Both the position numbers and the translations under genes were made by a program. A DNA stretch of 64,000 bases from Flavihumibacter petaseus NBRC 106054 (lineage in GTDB: Bacteria; Bacteroidota; Bacteroidia; Chitinophagales; Chitinophagaceae), in the NCBI RefSeq assembly GCF_000974785.1, contig NZ_BBWV01000003.1:310001-374000 (forward strand), given 5' to 3'. The notes beneath the pieces are model-generated. The model was not told the origin of the DNA and searched no databases. It worked only from the letters and a program-made list of their open reading frames with translations. This document shows, in pieces, positions 17,597 through 27,439 of this stretch. The number at the start of each line of letters is the position of its first letter. Position 1 is the stretch's first letter.

Positions 17597-17607
17597 TCGC
17601 ACAATTC

Positions 17608-17639
17608 TTTGGCACCAATCAAAATGTCCTTTACCTTTG
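17608..17639 (+). promoter_or_regulatory. Promoter of the S10 ribosomal protein operon
   Basis: TTTG at 17608-17611, 20 nt, then TACCTTTG at 17632-17639: an exact match to the Bacteroidetes -33/-7 consensus and spacing. The rpsJ start codon is 31 nt downstream of the -7 box. Confidence 0.9.
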
Positions 17640-17670
17640 CACTCCCAATTAAAGTTTTGGGATAACAGGT

Positions 17671-17976
17671 ATGTCACAGCGAATCAGAATAAAATTGCAG
17701 TCCTACGATCACAATCTGGTAGACAAATCTGCCGAAAAGATCGTGAAAACCGTTCGTAGCACAGGTGCCGTGGTTACAGGACCCATTCCTTTGCCTACAC
17801 AGAAGAAAGTGTTCACCGTTCTGCGGTCCCCGCACGTGAACAAGAAGGCCCGGGAGCAATTCCAACTGAGCACGCACAAGCGTTTGCTGGATATCTATAC
17901 TTCTTCCAGCCGTACGGTGGATGCGTTGAGCAAGCTCGACCTTCCTTCTGGTGTTGAAGTAGAGATCAAAGCCTGA
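17671..17976 (+). CDS. rpsJ: 30S ribosomal protein S10
   Basis: This 101-residue protein contains [48 protein letters not shown] and THKRLLDIY, the family signature around the long beta hairpin that reaches the 30S head near the A site. Length is normal. S10 also works as NusE in transcription antitermination. It is the first gene of the ribosomal cluster, directly behind a consensus promoter, but is separated from rplC by 415 nt, an unusually wide gap for this operon. Confidence 0.98.
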   Translation: MSQRIRIKLQSYDHNLVDKSAEKIVKTVRSTGAVVTGPIPLPTQKKVFTVLRSPHVNKKAREQFQLSTHKRLLDIYTSSSRTVDALSKLDLPSGVEVEIKA

Positions 17977-18391
17977 CGGCCGGCCGCGGCAGAGGAAGCG
18001 GCAGTCCGGAAATGACCTTCGGGTCCAGAAAAGAAATTAGTTCTTATAAATAACTGCCTCATCTCTCAACCTGAAGCGAAAGCAAGGGGAAAAGAGCGCT
18101 GGGGTTGGATGAAAAGGCAAATCCACCGGAAATCCTTTATCATCCATTTACAAGTAAAAGTAAATATGAACAAGCCGTTCAGGGTTTGTTTACTATTGGT
18201 ACTTCCTTTGCCCGCCGAAGCTTTAGCGTAGGCGGGTGACACTCCGGAGCAGTCCGGGCGTCCGAACGGAAAAGGTCAATAGCAAACGGGGATTGAAATC
18301 CGCAAGCAATCATCCGCATGATACCGCCAGGTAATGCAGGATGATGCCAGTAGGAATGTCCTTTTAACCATGCGGCACAAATGGTAATTAA
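17977..18391. other. 415-nt spacer between rpsJ and rplC
   Basis: No conserved gene is visible. It holds an interrupted hairpin at 18211-18236 (CCCGCC ... GGCGGG around GAAGCTTTAGCGTA) and no T tract, so a simple terminator is not evident. A 21-codon frame at 18166-18231 (MNKPFRVCLLLVLPLPAEALA) looks like a bare signal peptide and has no support as a gene. The spacer may be a leader with its own promoter or a binding site for a regulatory ribosomal protein, as L4 does on the S10 leader of enterobacteria; nothing here proves it. Confidence 0.5.
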
Positions 18392-19009
18392 ATGAAAGGA
18401 ATTATTGGCAAAAAGATTGGGATGACCAGCATTTTCAGTCCCGATGGAAAGCAAACCGCATGCACCATCATTGAAGCTGGTCCTTGCGTTGTTACGCAGG
18501 TGAAAACCAAAGAAACCGACGGGTACAATGCCCTCCAGCTGGCTTTTGGCGACAAGAAAGAAAAGAACGCCACCAAAGCCGAAACCAATCACTTCTCCAA
18601 GGCACAAACAGCTGCCAAACGTTTCGTTAAAGAATTTCGCGATTATTCCATAGAAAAGGCCCTCGGTGAAACCGTTACCGCCGACATTTTCGCTGAAGGC
18701 GATAAAGTTGAGGTAGTAGGTCAAACCAAGGGTAAAGGTTTTCAGGGTGTAGTAAAGCGCCACGGATTCTCTGGTGTGGGTGAAGCATCACACGGCCAGC
18801 ACGACCGTCAGCGCGCTCCGGGTTCTCTGGGTAACTCTTCAGACGCATCCCGCGTTATGAAGGGTATGCGCATGGCAGGCCGTATGGGCAATGACCGCGT
18901 GAAAATGAAAGGCCTGAAGATCCTGAAAGTATTCCCCGATAAAAATTATATCCTGGTCAGCGGTTCTGTTCCCGGCCATATTGGTTCTATCGTTTTTATC
19001 CAGAAGTAA
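18392..19009 (+). CDS. rplC: 50S ribosomal protein L3
   Basis: This 205-residue protein starts [15 protein letters not shown] and has the conserved loop [20 protein letters not shown] and [23 protein letters not shown] that reaches toward the peptidyl transferase centre. L3 is an early 23S rRNA-binding assembly protein. The start is the only good one, directly after the 415-nt spacer; rplD follows after 19 nt. Confidence 0.97.
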   Translation: MKGIIGKKIGMTSIFSPDGKQTACTIIEAGPCVVTQVKTKETDGYNALQLAFGDKKEKNATKAETNHFSKAQTAAKRFVKEFRDYSIEKALGETVTADIFAEGDKVEVVGQTKGKGFQGVVKRHGFSGVGEASHGQHDRQRAPGSLGNSSDASRVMKGMRMAGRMGNDRVKMKGLKILKVFPDKNYILVSGSVPGHIGSIVFIQK

Positions 19010-19028
19010 ACCATTTAATTGAAGTACG

Positions 19029-19667
19029 ATGCAAGTAGATGTATTCAACATACAAGGACAAAAGACCGGAAGAACGCTTGACCTGCCGGAAGAGATCTTT
19101 GGCATTGAGCCCAATGACCACGTGATCTACCTTTCTGTAAAGCAATACCTGGCTGCACAGCGTCAGGGAACGCACAAGGTGAAGACCCGTATGGAAGTAA
19201 AAGGTGCAAGCCGCAAGCTTCACCGCCAGAAAGGAACCGGCGGTTCCCGGAAAGGTAACCTCCGTAACCCGCTGTACAAAGGTGGTGGTACCATCTTCGG
19301 ACCCAAGCCCCGCGATTACAGCTTCAAGCTGAACCGTAAGGTGAAGGACCTGGCGAAAATGAGCGCACTTGCTCATAAGGCAAAGGAAAATGCCATCGTG
19401 GTAGTGGAAGATCTGACACTGGAAGCTCCCAAGACCAAGAATTTCGCTGCTGCCCTGAAGGCGCTGAACATTTCCGGAAAGAAGACACTGTATGTGCTTC
19501 CGGAGAACAACGATAACCTGTACCTGAGCCTGCGTAATCTTCCGGCTGTGGAAGGTATCCTGCTCAGCGATATGAATACTTATGATATCGTTAATGCCCA
19601 GGTGCTGGTGCTGAGCGAAAGCGCAGCGAAAGTGTTCACTGAAGCAGAAGTTGAAGAAAACGCATAA
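19029..19667 (+). CDS. rplD: 50S ribosomal protein L4
   Basis: This 212-residue protein carries the extended loop ([19 protein letters not shown] and [18 protein letters not shown]) that lines the nascent-peptide exit tunnel, and the C-terminal globular part with [21 protein letters not shown]4 binds 23S rRNA domain I and in some bacteria represses its own operon. The C-terminal acidic end (AEVEENA) is slightly longer than in enterobacteria. Confidence 0.97.
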   Translation: MQVDVFNIQGQKTGRTLDLPEEIFGIEPNDHVIYLSVKQYLAAQRQGTHKVKTRMEVKGASRKLHRQKGTGGSRKGNLRNPLYKGGGTIFGPKPRDYSFKLNRKVKDLAKMSALAHKAKENAIVVVEDLTLEAPKTKNFAAALKALNISGKKTLYVLPENNDNLYLSLRNLPAVEGILLSDMNTYDIVNAQVLVLSESAAKVFTEAEVEENA

Positions 19668-19692
19668 ACATTACCATTTTAAATAGAAAGCA

Positions 19693-19992
19693 ATGAAACT
19701 TTCTGAAGTTCTGATAAAGCCGATCCTTACCGAGAAAGCGAATGCACAGCAGGAAAGCCTGCGTCGTTTCGCCTTCAAAGTAGCGCGTAAGGCGAATAAA
19801 CTGGAGATCAAAAAAGCGATCGAATCTTTCTACGGTGTAACTGTAGTGGACGTGAATACCGCGGTGATCCCCGGTAAGAATAAAACCAGGTTTACCAAAG
19901 CCGGTTTTATCAAAGGCCAGAAACCTGCTTACAAGAAAGCACTGGTTACTGTAGCTGAAGGTGAAACGATCGACCTGTACGGTGCTGTATAA
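19693..19992 (+). CDS. rplW: 50S ribosomal protein L23
   Basis: This 99-residue protein has VLIKPILTEKAN near the start, FKVARKANKLEIKKAIESFY and VTVVDVNTAVIPGK, typical of L23, which sits at the tunnel exit and binds trigger factor and SRP. Position between rplD and rplB is canonical. Confidence 0.97.
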   Translation: MKLSEVLIKPILTEKANAQQESLRRFAFKVARKANKLEIKKAIESFYGVTVVDVNTAVIPGKNKTRFTKAGFIKGQKPAYKKALVTVAEGETIDLYGAV

Positions 19993-20067
19993 GCAACGTC
20001 AAAACTGACAAGGAACAATAGTATTAAAGTAAGCGACGCTGAGAAGTTCGCGAAAAAATAAAAAGAG

Positions 20068-20901
20068 ATGGCATTAAGGAAATACAAACCCATGACGGCC
20101 GGTACCCGGTGGAGGATCGGAAACGCGTATGCGGAGATCACTTCTGATCAGCCGGAGAAGAGCCTTCTGGAAAAGAAAACAGGCAGCGGTGGCCGTAACG
20201 CACAGGGCCGCAGAAGCATGCGCTACATTGGTGGCGGTCACGCGAAGCATTACCGTATCGTTGATTTCAAGCGTAACAAGAAGGAGATTCCTGCTAAAGT
20301 TGCGAGCATTGAATACGATCCGAACCGTTCTGCTTTCATCGCGCTGTTGAACTATGTTGATGGTGAGAAGCGTTACATCCTGGCTCCCCAGGGGCTTCAG
20401 GTAGGTGCAGAAGTGATCAGCGGTGATGCGGTTGCTCCTGAACTGGGTAATGCGCTTCAGCTGAAGAATATGCCGCTTGGTACCGTAGTTCACAACATTG
20501 AACTGCAGCCTGGTCAGGGTGGCAAGATTGCCCGCAGTGCCGGTACTTCCGCACAGCTGAGCAACAAAGAAGAAAAATACGCAGTATTGAAAATGCCTTC
20601 CGGTGAATTGCGCAAAGTGCTGATCAACTGTTATGCTACCGTAGGGGAAGCTTCCAACAGCGATCACAACCTGCAGAGCATGGGTAAGGCCGGCCGGAAC
20701 CGTTGGAAAGGTATCCGCCCCCGCAACCGTGGTGTAGCGATGAACCCTGTAGATCACCCGATGGGTGGTGGTGAAGGACGTGCTTCTGGTGGTCATCCGC
20801 GCAGCCGTACCGGTAAGTACGCGAAAGGCGAGAAGACCCGCAGATCCAAAGGTTCTGACAAACTGATTATCCAACGCAAAAACGGTAAGAAGCTGGCGTA
20901 A
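20068..20901 (+). CDS. rplB: 50S ribosomal protein L2
   Basis: This 277-residue protein has [20 protein letters not shown], the central SH3-like and OB-fold regions, and the C-terminal [20 protein letters not shown] whose His is important for subunit association and peptidyl transfer. Length is normal. The 75-nt gap after rplW is ordinary for this cluster. Confidence 0.98.
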   Translation: MALRKYKPMTAGTRWRIGNAYAEITSDQPEKSLLEKKTGSGGRNAQGRRSMRYIGGGHAKHYRIVDFKRNKKEIPAKVASIEYDPNRSAFIALLNYVDGEKRYILAPQGLQVGAEVISGDAVAPELGNALQLKNMPLGTVVHNIELQPGQGGKIARSAGTSAQLSNKEEKYAVLKMPSGELRKVLINCYATVGEASNSDHNLQSMGKAGRNRWKGIRPRNRGVAMNPVDHPMGGGEGRASGGHPRSRTGKYAKGEKTRRSKGSDKLIIQRKNGKKLA

Positions 20902-20944
20902 GCAGTAATGCGAAGTCAGCCTGTTAACTACTAACATTTTTAAT

Positions 20945-21214
20945 ATGGCTCGTTCAATTAAAAAAGGTCCTTATATCGAAAGCAAGCTGGAGCAGAAAGT
21001 GCTGAGCATGACCGATGGCAAAATCAAGAAGGGTGTTATCAAAACCTGGAGCCGCCGTTCAACGATCTCTCCGGATTTTGTGGGACATACTTTCGCCGTG
21101 CACAATGGCAACAAGTTCATCCCGGTGTATGTAACGGAGTTTATGGTTGGTCACAAACTCGGTGAGTTTGCTCCTACCCGCAACTTCAAAGGACACTCAA
21201 GTAAGAAAATGTAA
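20945..21214 (+). CDS. rpsS: 30S ribosomal protein S19
   Basis: This 89-residue protein has [15 protein letters not shown] and [20 protein letters not shown], the signature that binds 16S rRNA in the 30S head with S13. The order L2-S19-L22 is canonical. Confidence 0.98.
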   Translation: MARSIKKGPYIESKLEQKVLSMTDGKIKKGVIKTWSRRSTISPDFVGHTFAVHNGNKFIPVYVTEFMVGHKLGEFAPTRNFKGHSSKKM

Positions 21215-21266
21215 TTAATAAGGATCTTCTGCGCTCCGGTAAGGAAGGTCACAGAATCATAAAACA

Positions 21267-21602
21267 ATGGAAGCAGTAGCTAAACTGAATAATTATCCCA
21301 CCTCTCCCCGGAAGATGCGTTTGCTCGCTGACCTGGTTCGCGGTCTGGACGTTGAAAAGGCTCTGGCAATTCTGGAACACAATGCCAAGCATCCGGCTGT
21401 TCCCCTGCGGAAACTGGTGGTTAGTGCTATCAGCAACTGGAAGCAGGCGAATGAGGGTGGTGATGAAACCAAACTGGTGGTGAAAACCATTTTTGTAGAT
21501 GGTGGCAGAACATTGAAGCGGATGCGTCCGGCTCCCCAGGGCCGCGGCTATCGTGTACGCAAGCGTAGCAATCACGTAACCGTAACTGTAGATTCTAAAT
21601 AA
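21267..21602 (+). CDS. rplV: 50S ribosomal protein L22
   Basis: This 111-residue protein has [20 protein letters not shown] at the N-terminus and the long beta hairpin ([19 protein letters not shown]) that lines the exit tunnel and is the site of macrolide-resistance changes. Length is normal. Confidence 0.97.
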   Translation: MEAVAKLNNYPTSPRKMRLLADLVRGLDVEKALAILEHNAKHPAVPLRKLVVSAISNWKQANEGGDETKLVVKTIFVDGGRTLKRMRPAPQGRGYRVRKRSNHVTVTVDSK

Positions 21603-21631
21603 TTCAATCGAATAAACTTAATATACCAAAC

Positions 21632-22429
21632 ATGGGTCAGAAAACAAATCCTATTGGTGCAAGGTTGGGTATTATCCGCGGATGGGAAAGCAATTGGTTC
21701 GGAAGCAAGAAAGACTATTCTTCCAAGCTGATTGAGGATCATAAGATCCGCACTTACCTCATGGCGCGTATCAATAAAGGAGGTATCTCCAAGATCGTCA
21801 TCGAGCGTACACTCGGTAAACTGATCGTTACCATCCACACTTCCAAGCCTGGTATCATCATAGGAAAAGGTGGTAATGAGGTGGACCGTATTAAGGAAGA
21901 ACTGAAGAAACTGACGGGCAAGGATGATGTGCAGATCAATATTCTCGAGATCCGCCGTCCTGAACTGGACGCGATGATCGTGGGTGACACTATCGCCAAG
22001 CAGATCGAAAACCGTATCAACTACAAACGCGCTATCAAAATGGCGATCGCTTCTGCGCTCCGTATGGGTGCTGAAGGTATCAAAATTAAGGTCAGCGGCC
22101 GTTTGGGTGGTGCTGAGATTGCCCGTTCAGAAGAGATCAAGCAGGGTCGTACCCCGCTGCATACACTTCGTATGGACATTGATTACGCTAACGTTTTCGC
22201 GCTGACTGTATATGGTAAGATTGGTATCAAGGTATGGATCTGTAAAGGTGAAGTACTGGCCAAGCGTGACCTGAACCCCAACTTCATTGGTGGTAAGGAA
22301 GGTGCCCTGAGTGATCGTCGTGATCGCCGGGATGACGATCGCGGTGGCCGCGGTGGTGATCATCGTGGCGGTGGCCGTGGAGGCGATCGTGGTGGCCGTG
22401 GCGGAGATCGCGGAGGTCGCAGAAACTAA
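21632..22429 (+). CDS. rpsC: 30S ribosomal protein S3 with RGG-rich C-terminal tail
   Basis: This 265-residue protein has [14 protein letters not shown], a type II KH domain ([20 protein letters not shown]) and the C-terminal S3 domain with [21 protein letters not shown]3 forms part of the mRNA entry channel. Residues 228-265 form an extra tail of Arg, Gly and Asp ([12 protein letters not shown] and similar repeats), encoded by the repetitive stretch 22313-22426. RGG motifs bind RNA in many proteins; here the role is unknown. The tail is in frame and uninterrupted, so it is likely translated. Confidence 0.96.
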   Translation: MGQKTNPIGARLGIIRGWESNWFGSKKDYSSKLIEDHKIRTYLMARINKGGISKIVIERTLGKLIVTIHTSKPGIIIGKGGNEVDRIKEELKKLTGKDDVQINILEIRRPELDAMIVGDTIAKQIENRINYKRAIKMAIASALRMGAEGIKIKVSGRLGGAEIARSEEIKQGRTPLHTLRMDIDYANVFALTVYGKIGIKVWICKGEVLAKRDLNPNFIGGKEGALSDRRDRRDDDRGGRGGDHRGGGRGGDRGGRGGDRGGRRN

Positions 22430-22455
22430 TTCGAACATTTTCAAACTGAATAAAG

Positions 22456-22875
22456 ATGTTACAACCTAAAAGAACGAAGCACCGGAAAATGCAGAAGATG
22501 CCTGCAAAAGGCGACACCAAGCGTGGTGCAACCCTGTCATTCGGATCGTTCGGATTGAAAGCTTTGGAAACTGTGTGGATGACCGACCGTCAGATCGAAA
22601 GTGCCCGCCAGGCAATGACCCGCTCCATGAAACGGGAAGGTAATGTGTGGATCCGCATTTTCCCTGATAAAATCGTTACCCGCAAGCCCGCCGAAGTAAG
22701 GATGGGTAAAGGTAAAGGTAACCCCGACCATTGGGCTGCCGTAGTAAAACCAGGCCGTATCCTTTTTGAGTGCGACGGTGTTCCTGTTGAGGTTGCAAAA
22801 GCTGCCATGGAACTGGCTGCACAGAAGCTGCCGATCAAAACCAAGTTTGTGATTCGCAGGGAATTGCAGTCCTAA
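22456..22875 (+). CDS. rplP: 50S ribosomal protein L16
   Basis: This 139-residue protein has [38 protein letters not shown] and [13 protein letters not shown], typical of L16, which contacts the A-site tRNA elbow. Length is normal and the position after rpsC is canonical. Confidence 0.98.
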   Translation: MLQPKRTKHRKMQKMPAKGDTKRGATLSFGSFGLKALETVWMTDRQIESARQAMTRSMKREGNVWIRIFPDKIVTRKPAEVRMGKGKGNPDHWAAVVKPGRILFECDGVPVEVAKAAMELAAQKLPIKTKFVIRRELQS

Positions 22876-22906
22876 CATTTGCTAAACAACTAAAATCGAG
22901 CATACG

Positions 22907-23116
22907 ATGTCTAAAAAGATCGATTTCGTTAAAAGTCTCAAGGACATGAGCGTGAGCGACCTGAAGGCCCGCATCCAGGAAGATGAACTGCGCCTGAAGA
23001 AACTTGAATTCGCCCATGCCATCACGCCGCTGGAGAACCCGATGAGCATCCGGTCACTCCGCAGGGATGTATCCCGGCTGAAAACGGAATTAACGAAAAA
23101 ACTGGCTACTGCTTAA
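22907..23116 (+). CDS. rpmC: 50S ribosomal protein L29
   Basis: This 69-residue, two-helix protein has MSVSDLKARIQEDELRLKKL and NPMSIRSLRRDVSRLKTEL, matching L29, which lies at the tunnel exit beside L23. Position between rplP and rpsQ is canonical. Confidence 0.96.
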   Translation: MSKKIDFVKSLKDMSVSDLKARIQEDELRLKKLEFAHAITPLENPMSIRSLRRDVSRLKTELTKKLATA

Positions 23117-23164
23117 TCGCAGTCCAGCTGTACACAAAAAGCGAATAGCTTAAAACGAATAAAA

Positions 23165-23422
23165 ATGGCTGAAAGAAATTTGCGTAAAACAAGGATTGGT
23201 GTTGTAACCAGCAACAAAATGGAGAAAACCGTTACTGTTGCCGTTGAAAGAAAGGTGAAGCACCCCATCTACGGTAAGTTCGTGAAAAAGACCACCAAAT
23301 TTCATGCACACGACGAAAAGAACGAGTGCAGCATTGGTGATACTGTCCGGATTATGGAAACCCGTCCCCTCAGCAAAACAAAGCGCTGGAGGCTCGTGGA
23401 AGTAGTTGAGAAAGTGAAGTAA
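23165..23422 (+). CDS. rpsQ: 30S ribosomal protein S17
   Basis: This 85-residue OB-fold protein has [20 protein letters not shown] and [20 protein letters not shown], the S17 signature; it is a primary 16S rRNA 5'-domain binder. It follows rpmC by 48 nt. Confidence 0.97.
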   Translation: MAERNLRKTRIGVVTSNKMEKTVTVAVERKVKHPIYGKFVKKTTKFHAHDEKNECSIGDTVRIMETRPLSKTKRWRLVEVVEKVK

Positions 23423-23462
23423 TCCCTCTGTTTTACATTACTAATAGCTAAATAATTATAAG

Positions 23463-23831
23463 ATGATTCAGCAAGAAAGCAGACTGAACGTAGCTGATAA
23501 CAGTGGCGCCAAAGAGGTGCTGGTGATCCGTGTACTGGGCAACAGCGGTCAGGATTACGCCAAGATCGGAGATAAGATCGTGGTAACTGTTAAAGATGCG
23601 ATCCCTGCAGGCGGTATTAAAAAAGGTACTGTTACCAAGGCGGTTATCGTTCGCACCAAGAACAAACTTCGCCGTAAAGATGGTTCCTACATCCGGTTTG
23701 ACGACAATGCCGTGGTATTGTTGAACAACTCTGATGAGCCTCGCGGTACGCGGATTTTCGGACCGGTAGCCAGGGAACTGCGCGACAAGGGATATATGAA
23801 GATTATTTCTCTTGCTCCGGAAGTATTATAA
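23463..23831 (+). CDS. rplN: 50S ribosomal protein L14
   Basis: This 122-residue protein has [39 protein letters not shown] and the C-terminal [21 protein letters not shown], all conserved in L14, which contacts the 30S subunit. An internal promoter (23812-23842) overlaps its 3' end. Confidence 0.98.
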   Translation: MIQQESRLNVADNSGAKEVLVIRVLGNSGQDYAKIGDKIVVTVKDAIPAGGIKKGTVTKAVIVRTKNKLRRKDGSYIRFDDNAVVLLNNSDEPRGTRIFGPVARELRDKGYMKIISLAPEVL

Positions 23832-23842
23832 TCGTACCTTTG
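23812..23842 (+). promoter_or_regulatory. Internal promoter between rplN and rplX
   Basis: TTG at 23812-23814 inside the last codons of rplN, 20 nt, then TACCTTTG at 23835-23842, an exact consensus -7 box. It would drive rplX and the genes behind it, 59 nt before the rplX start. Confidence 0.75.
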
Positions 23843-23901
23843 CGCCCCTGAAGGGAGCACGGACAGGTATTAAATGTGAAAAATAGCTAAACTCGAATCT
23901 A

Positions 23902-24240
23902 ATGAGCACAAGATTCAAACCGAAGTTCAACATAAAAAAAGGCGACACAGTGGTGGTGATTGCCGGTGATGACAAAGACCTCAAGAAACCCCGCAAGGTG
24001 CTGGAGGTGATCATCGACAAGAGCCGCGTATTGGTGGAAGGCGTGAATATCATCACGAAGCACACTAAGCCCTCTGCCCAGAATACCAAAGGTGGTATTG
24101 TGAAGCAGGAAGCGCCAATCAGCATTTCCAATATTATGCTGTGGGATGCGAAGGCAGGTGCTGCCACCAAAGTGAAGCGTACCCGTGAAACCGGTAAACT
24201 TGTACGTGTTTCTAAAAAATCAGGGGAGGTAATTAAGTAA
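23902..24240 (+). CDS. rplX: 50S ribosomal protein L24
   Basis: This 112-residue protein has the KOW motif ([19 protein letters not shown]) and the [20 protein letters not shown] stretch; L24 starts 50S assembly. Its stop shares one base with the rplE start (TAATG), pointing to translational coupling. The 70-nt gap upstream holds a consensus promoter. Confidence 0.97.
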   Translation: MSTRFKPKFNIKKGDTVVVIAGDDKDLKKPRKVLEVIIDKSRVLVEGVNIITKHTKPSAQNTKGGIVKQEAPISISNIMLWDAKAGAATKVKRTRETGKLVRVSKKSGEVIK

Positions 24241-24821
24241 TGAGCACAGTAAAATATACTCCGCGTCTGGCAGATAAGTACAAGAAAGAAGTTGTACCTG
24301 CCTTAATGAAGAAATTTGGTTACTCAACCATTATGCAGGCGCCCAAACTGACTAAAATCTGTTTGAACCGTGGTGTAAATGGAGCAGTTGCCGATAAAAA
24401 ACTGGTGGATATTGCCGTAGAGGAACTGACTACAATCACTGGCCAGAAAGCGGTTGCTACCCAGTCGAAGAAGGATATTTCCAACTTCAAACTGCGTAAG
24501 AACATGCCGATCGGTGCCCGGGTTACCCTGCGTGGTGAAAAAATGTATGAATTCCTCGATCGCCTGATCGCTGTTTCCCTTCCCCGTGTACGGGATTTCA
24601 AAGGGGTGAACGAGAAGTCATTCGACGGCCGCGGCAACTATACCCTGGGTGTTACCGAGCAGATCATTTTCCCCGAAATCGACATCGATAAGGTGAATAA
24701 GATCACAGGTCTCGACATCACTTTCGTTACTACTGCACAAACCAATGAAGAAGCCTACGAACTCCTGAAGGAACTGGGCATCCCCTTCAAGAATGCAGCT
24801 AAGAAAACTGAAAACGCTTAA
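24240..24821 (+). CDS. rplE: 50S ribosomal protein L5
   Basis: This 193-residue protein has [58 protein letters not shown] and [13 protein letters not shown], typical of L5, which binds 5S rRNA and the P-site tRNA. It overlaps rplX by one base and precedes rpsN by 13 nt. Confidence 0.98.
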   Translation: MSTVKYTPRLADKYKKEVVPALMKKFGYSTIMQAPKLTKICLNRGVNGAVADKKLVDIAVEELTTITGQKAVATQSKKDISNFKLRKNMPIGARVTLRGEKMYEFLDRLIAVSLPRVRDFKGVNEKSFDGRGNYTLGVTEQIIFPEIDIDKVNKITGLDITFVTTAQTNEEAYELLKELGIPFKNAAKKTENA

Positions 24822-24834
24822 TATATAATAACTA

Positions 24835-25104
24835 ATGGCAAAAAAATCTGTAGAAGCCAGGCAAAGGAAAAGGGAAGCAATGGTTGCTAAGTACGCCGAG
24901 AAGCGTGCTTCACTGAAAGCCGCCGGAGAATATGCTGCGCTGGACGCGTTGCCCCGGAATGCCTCACCTGTTCGTTTGAAAAATCGTTGCCAGCTCACCG
25001 GGCGCCCGAAAGGCTATATGCGCTATTTCGGTCTGTCAAGGGTGATGTTCCGCGACATGGCGCTTGCTGGTAAAATTCCAGGCGTTAAAAAAGCGAGCTG
25101 GTAA
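24835..25104 (+). CDS. rpsN: 30S ribosomal protein S14
   Basis: This 89-residue protein is the long, zinc-free form: it has [20 protein letters not shown] and [18 protein letters not shown] with a single Cys in place of the CxxC pairs of the short zinc form. S14 is a late assembly protein of the 30S head. It lies 13 nt after rplE. Confidence 0.97.
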   Translation: MAKKSVEARQRKREAMVAKYAEKRASLKAAGEYAALDALPRNASPVRLKNRCQLTGRPKGYMRYFGLSRVMFRDMALAGKIPGVKKASW

Positions 25105-25169
25105 TCCTGGTATTGATATCATAGGATATCGCATTGTAAATTTTTAATTAACTCAACTCATTCTGAACA

Positions 25170-25568
25170 ATGGTTACTGATCCTATAGCAGATTTTCTGA
25201 CCCGCGTGCGCAATGCCCAGATGGCAGGCCACCGTATTGTGGAAATCCCCGCTTCTAATTTGAAGAAACGCATCACCGAGATCCTGTACGAAAAAGGATA
25301 TATCCTGAAGTACAAGTTCGAAGACGATAACAAACAGGGCCTGATCAAGATCGCCCTGAAGTATGACCCATCTACCAAGGCACCCGCTATCCAGAGCCTG
25401 GAGCGCGTTAGCCGTCCGGGTCTGCGCCAGTATTCCAAGCCCGCTGATTTTTCCCGCGTGAAGAATGGTCTTGGTGTTGCTATCGTGTCCACTTCAAAAG
25501 GAGTGATGACCGATAAGGAAGCAAAAGCTCAGAACGTCGGTGGAGAGGTTCTTTGCTACATCTATTAA
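25170..25568 (+). CDS. rpsH: 30S ribosomal protein S8
   Basis: This 132-residue protein has TDPIADFLTRVRNAQMAGH and the C-terminal NGLGVAIVSTSKGVMTDKEA, the S8 signature. S8 binds 16S rRNA helix 21 and, in enterobacteria, represses the spc operon by binding near rplE; a site for this was not identified here. Confidence 0.98.
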   Translation: MVTDPIADFLTRVRNAQMAGHRIVEIPASNLKKRITEILYEKGYILKYKFEDDNKQGLIKIALKYDPSTKAPAIQSLERVSRPGLRQYSKPADFSRVKNGLGVAIVSTSKGVMTDKEAKAQNVGGEVLCYIY

Positions 25569-25659
25569 TTGACTTGAAATGTCCTGTCTTCCTTAAGCCG
25601 TCCTATGCCGGCTGACCGACAGACCGGATCAATACTAATAAATAACAAACTGAAAAGTT

Positions 25660-26214
25660 ATGTCTCGTATAGGTAAGAAGCCCGTTACTGTTCCTGCCGG
25701 TGTTACAGTTACTGTAGCCAAAGACAATACGGTTACCGTTAAAGGACCGAAAGGAGAATTGAAACAGGCGATTGACCGCGATATCACCCTCGAAGTAGTT
25801 GATGGTGAAGTACGCATCAGCCGTCCCACAGATCAGATCCGTCACCGTGCATTACATGGCCTTTACCGTGCGCTGATCGCCAACCTGGTGAAAGGTGTTA
25901 CAGTAGGGTTTAAAGCACAGATGGAACTCGTTGGTGTGGGTTTTAAAGCTGCCAATACCGGTAATGTACTGGATCTTGCACTGGGTTACTCTCACAACAT
26001 TATTTTCGAGGTTCCCAAGGAGCTGACAGTAGCTACACTTACTGAAAAAGGCCAGAACCCAAAGATCATCCTCGAATCATCTGACAAGCAACTGCTGGGT
26101 CAGGTAGCTGCGAAACTGCGCAGCCTGCGTAAGCCTGAGCCGTACAAAGGAAAAGGTGTTCGTTTCGTTGGTGAAGTGGTTCGCAAGAAAGCTGGTAAAT
26201 CTGCTGGTAAGTAA
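25660..26214 (+). CDS. rplF: 50S ribosomal protein L6
   Basis: This 184-residue protein has two L6 repeats, with SRIGKKPVTVPAGVTVTV near the start and the C-terminal rRNA-binding motif PEPYKGKGVRFVGEVVRKK. It binds near the sarcin-ricin loop. Position between rpsH and rplR is canonical. Confidence 0.98.
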   Translation: MSRIGKKPVTVPAGVTVTVAKDNTVTVKGPKGELKQAIDRDITLEVVDGEVRISRPTDQIRHRALHGLYRALIANLVKGVTVGFKAQMELVGVGFKAANTGNVLDLALGYSHNIIFEVPKELTVATLTEKGQNPKIILESSDKQLLGQVAAKLRSLRKPEPYKGKGVRFVGEVVRKKAGKSAGK

Positions 26215-26261
26215 TAATCGTTAATAGTTCCCGGCAGTATCGGGAATACAAATAAAGAAAA

Positions 26262-26615
26262 ATGGAATCGAAAGCAATCAGGAGGCAAAAGATCAAATAT
26301 CGTATCCGCAAAAAGATTGCGGGTAGCGCTTCCAAGCCCCGCCTGTCAGTTTTCCGCAGCAATGCCGAAACATATGTTCAGCTGATTGATGATGTAAATG
26401 GTGTAACCCTTGCTTCAGCTTCAACGCGCGACAAGGATATCCAGGCACAAAAGGGAACCAAATCTGAAAAGAGCAAACTGGTTGGTGGTACCATCGCCCG
26501 TAAAGCTGGTGAGCTTGGTTTCAAGGAAGTGGTATTTGATCGTGGTGGTGTGCTCTACCATGGTCGCGTTAAAGCAGTAGCTGACGGCGCCCGCGAAGGT
26601 GGTCTGCAATTCTGA
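26262..26615 (+). CDS. rplR: 50S ribosomal protein L18
   Basis: This 117-residue protein has a basic start ([19 protein letters not shown]), [18 protein letters not shown] and [20 protein letters not shown], the L18 signature for 5S rRNA binding. Confidence 0.98.
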   Translation: MESKAIRRQKIKYRIRKKIAGSASKPRLSVFRSNAETYVQLIDDVNGVTLASASTRDKDIQAQKGTKSEKSKLVGGTIARKAGELGFKEVVFDRGGVLYHGRVKAVADGAREGGLQF

Positions 26616-26654
26616 TCCCTTACATCCCTAACAACAAACTTAATTTTGCGATAG

Positions 26655-27173
26655 ATGTCAAAAGTAACGTTAAACAAAGTCAAAGCTGGTGACCTGGAAC
26701 TGAAAGAGAAAGTAGTTGCCATCAACCGCGTTGTGAAAACAACCAAAGGTGGTCGTGCTTTCAGTTTTTCAGCCCTGGTAGTGGTAGGCAATGAATCAGG
26801 CGTGGTAGGACATGGTCTGGGAAAAGCTAAAGAAGTTCAGGAAGCCATCACCAAAGGCATTGAGGACGCCAAGAAAAACCTGATCAAAGTTCCGGTTATG
26901 CATGGAACCATTCCCCATGATCAGCTGGCTAAGGAAGGTGCTGCCAAAGTACTGATCAAGCCCGCAGCCCATGGTACCGGCGTAATCGCCGGAGGCAGCA
27001 TGCGCGCCGTTCTGGAAAGCGCAGGCATCACTGACGTTCTGGCAAAAAGCCTGGGTTCAGCCAATCCCCATAACGTGGTAAAGGCAACTTTCAAGGCACT
27101 CGCTACCCTCCGCGAACCGGTTCAGGTGGCTAAAACCAGAACTATCGGCCTGAAGAAAGTATTTAATGGATAA
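26655..27173 (+). CDS. rpsE: 30S ribosomal protein S5
   Basis: This 172-residue protein has the N-terminal double-stranded-RNA-binding-like domain ([39 protein letters not shown]) and the C-terminal domain with [22 protein letters not shown]5 controls decoding accuracy and the mRNA entry channel. It ends 19 nt before the chosen rpmD start. Confidence 0.98.
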   Translation: MSKVTLNKVKAGDLELKEKVVAINRVVKTTKGGRAFSFSALVVVGNESGVVGHGLGKAKEVQEAITKGIEDAKKNLIKVPVMHGTIPHDQLAKEGAAKVLIKPAAHGTGVIAGGSMRAVLESAGITDVLAKSLGSANPHNVVKATFKALATLREPVQVAKTRTIGLKKVFNG

Positions 27174-27192
27174 CCTGATTGAATCAATACAG

Positions 27193-27372
27193 ATGAAAAA
27201 GATCAAAATCACCCAGGTGAAAAGTGCAATTGACCGCCCTGAGCGTCAAAAGCAAACACTGGTAGCGCTCGGTCTGAAAAAAATGAACGCTTCCCGTGAA
27301 GTTGAAGCCACTCCCCAGATCCTGGGTATGGTCAGGACCGTAGAACACCTGGTTAAAGTAGAAGAAATCTAA
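27193..27372 (+). CDS. rpmD: 50S ribosomal protein L30
   Basis: The protein has 59 residues from the ATG at 27193 (MKKIKITQVKSAIDRPERQK). A frame-matched ATG at 27166 was not used because it would overlap the end of rpsE and give a non-conserved leader. The LGLKKMNASREVEATPQILG stretch is typical of L30. Confidence 0.95.
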   Translation: MKKIKITQVKSAIDRPERQKQTLVALGLKKMNASREVEATPQILGMVRTVEHLVKVEEI

Positions 27373-27439
27373 GGTTTTGCGTAAGCAAAACCTATTGCGA
27401 GGGGTAACAGATCCCCGTTAAGTCTAAAATCAACAAAAA

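Noticed and set aside
18166-18231. 21-codon frame MNKPFRVCLLLVLPLPAEALA in the rpsJ-rplC spacer
   Set aside because: It resembles a signal peptide without a mature part, ends inside a hairpin, and has no ribosome-binding or conservation support visible.
18179-18763. 194-codon minus-strand frame over the start of rplC
   Set aside because: Most of it is the complement of conserved rplC sequence.
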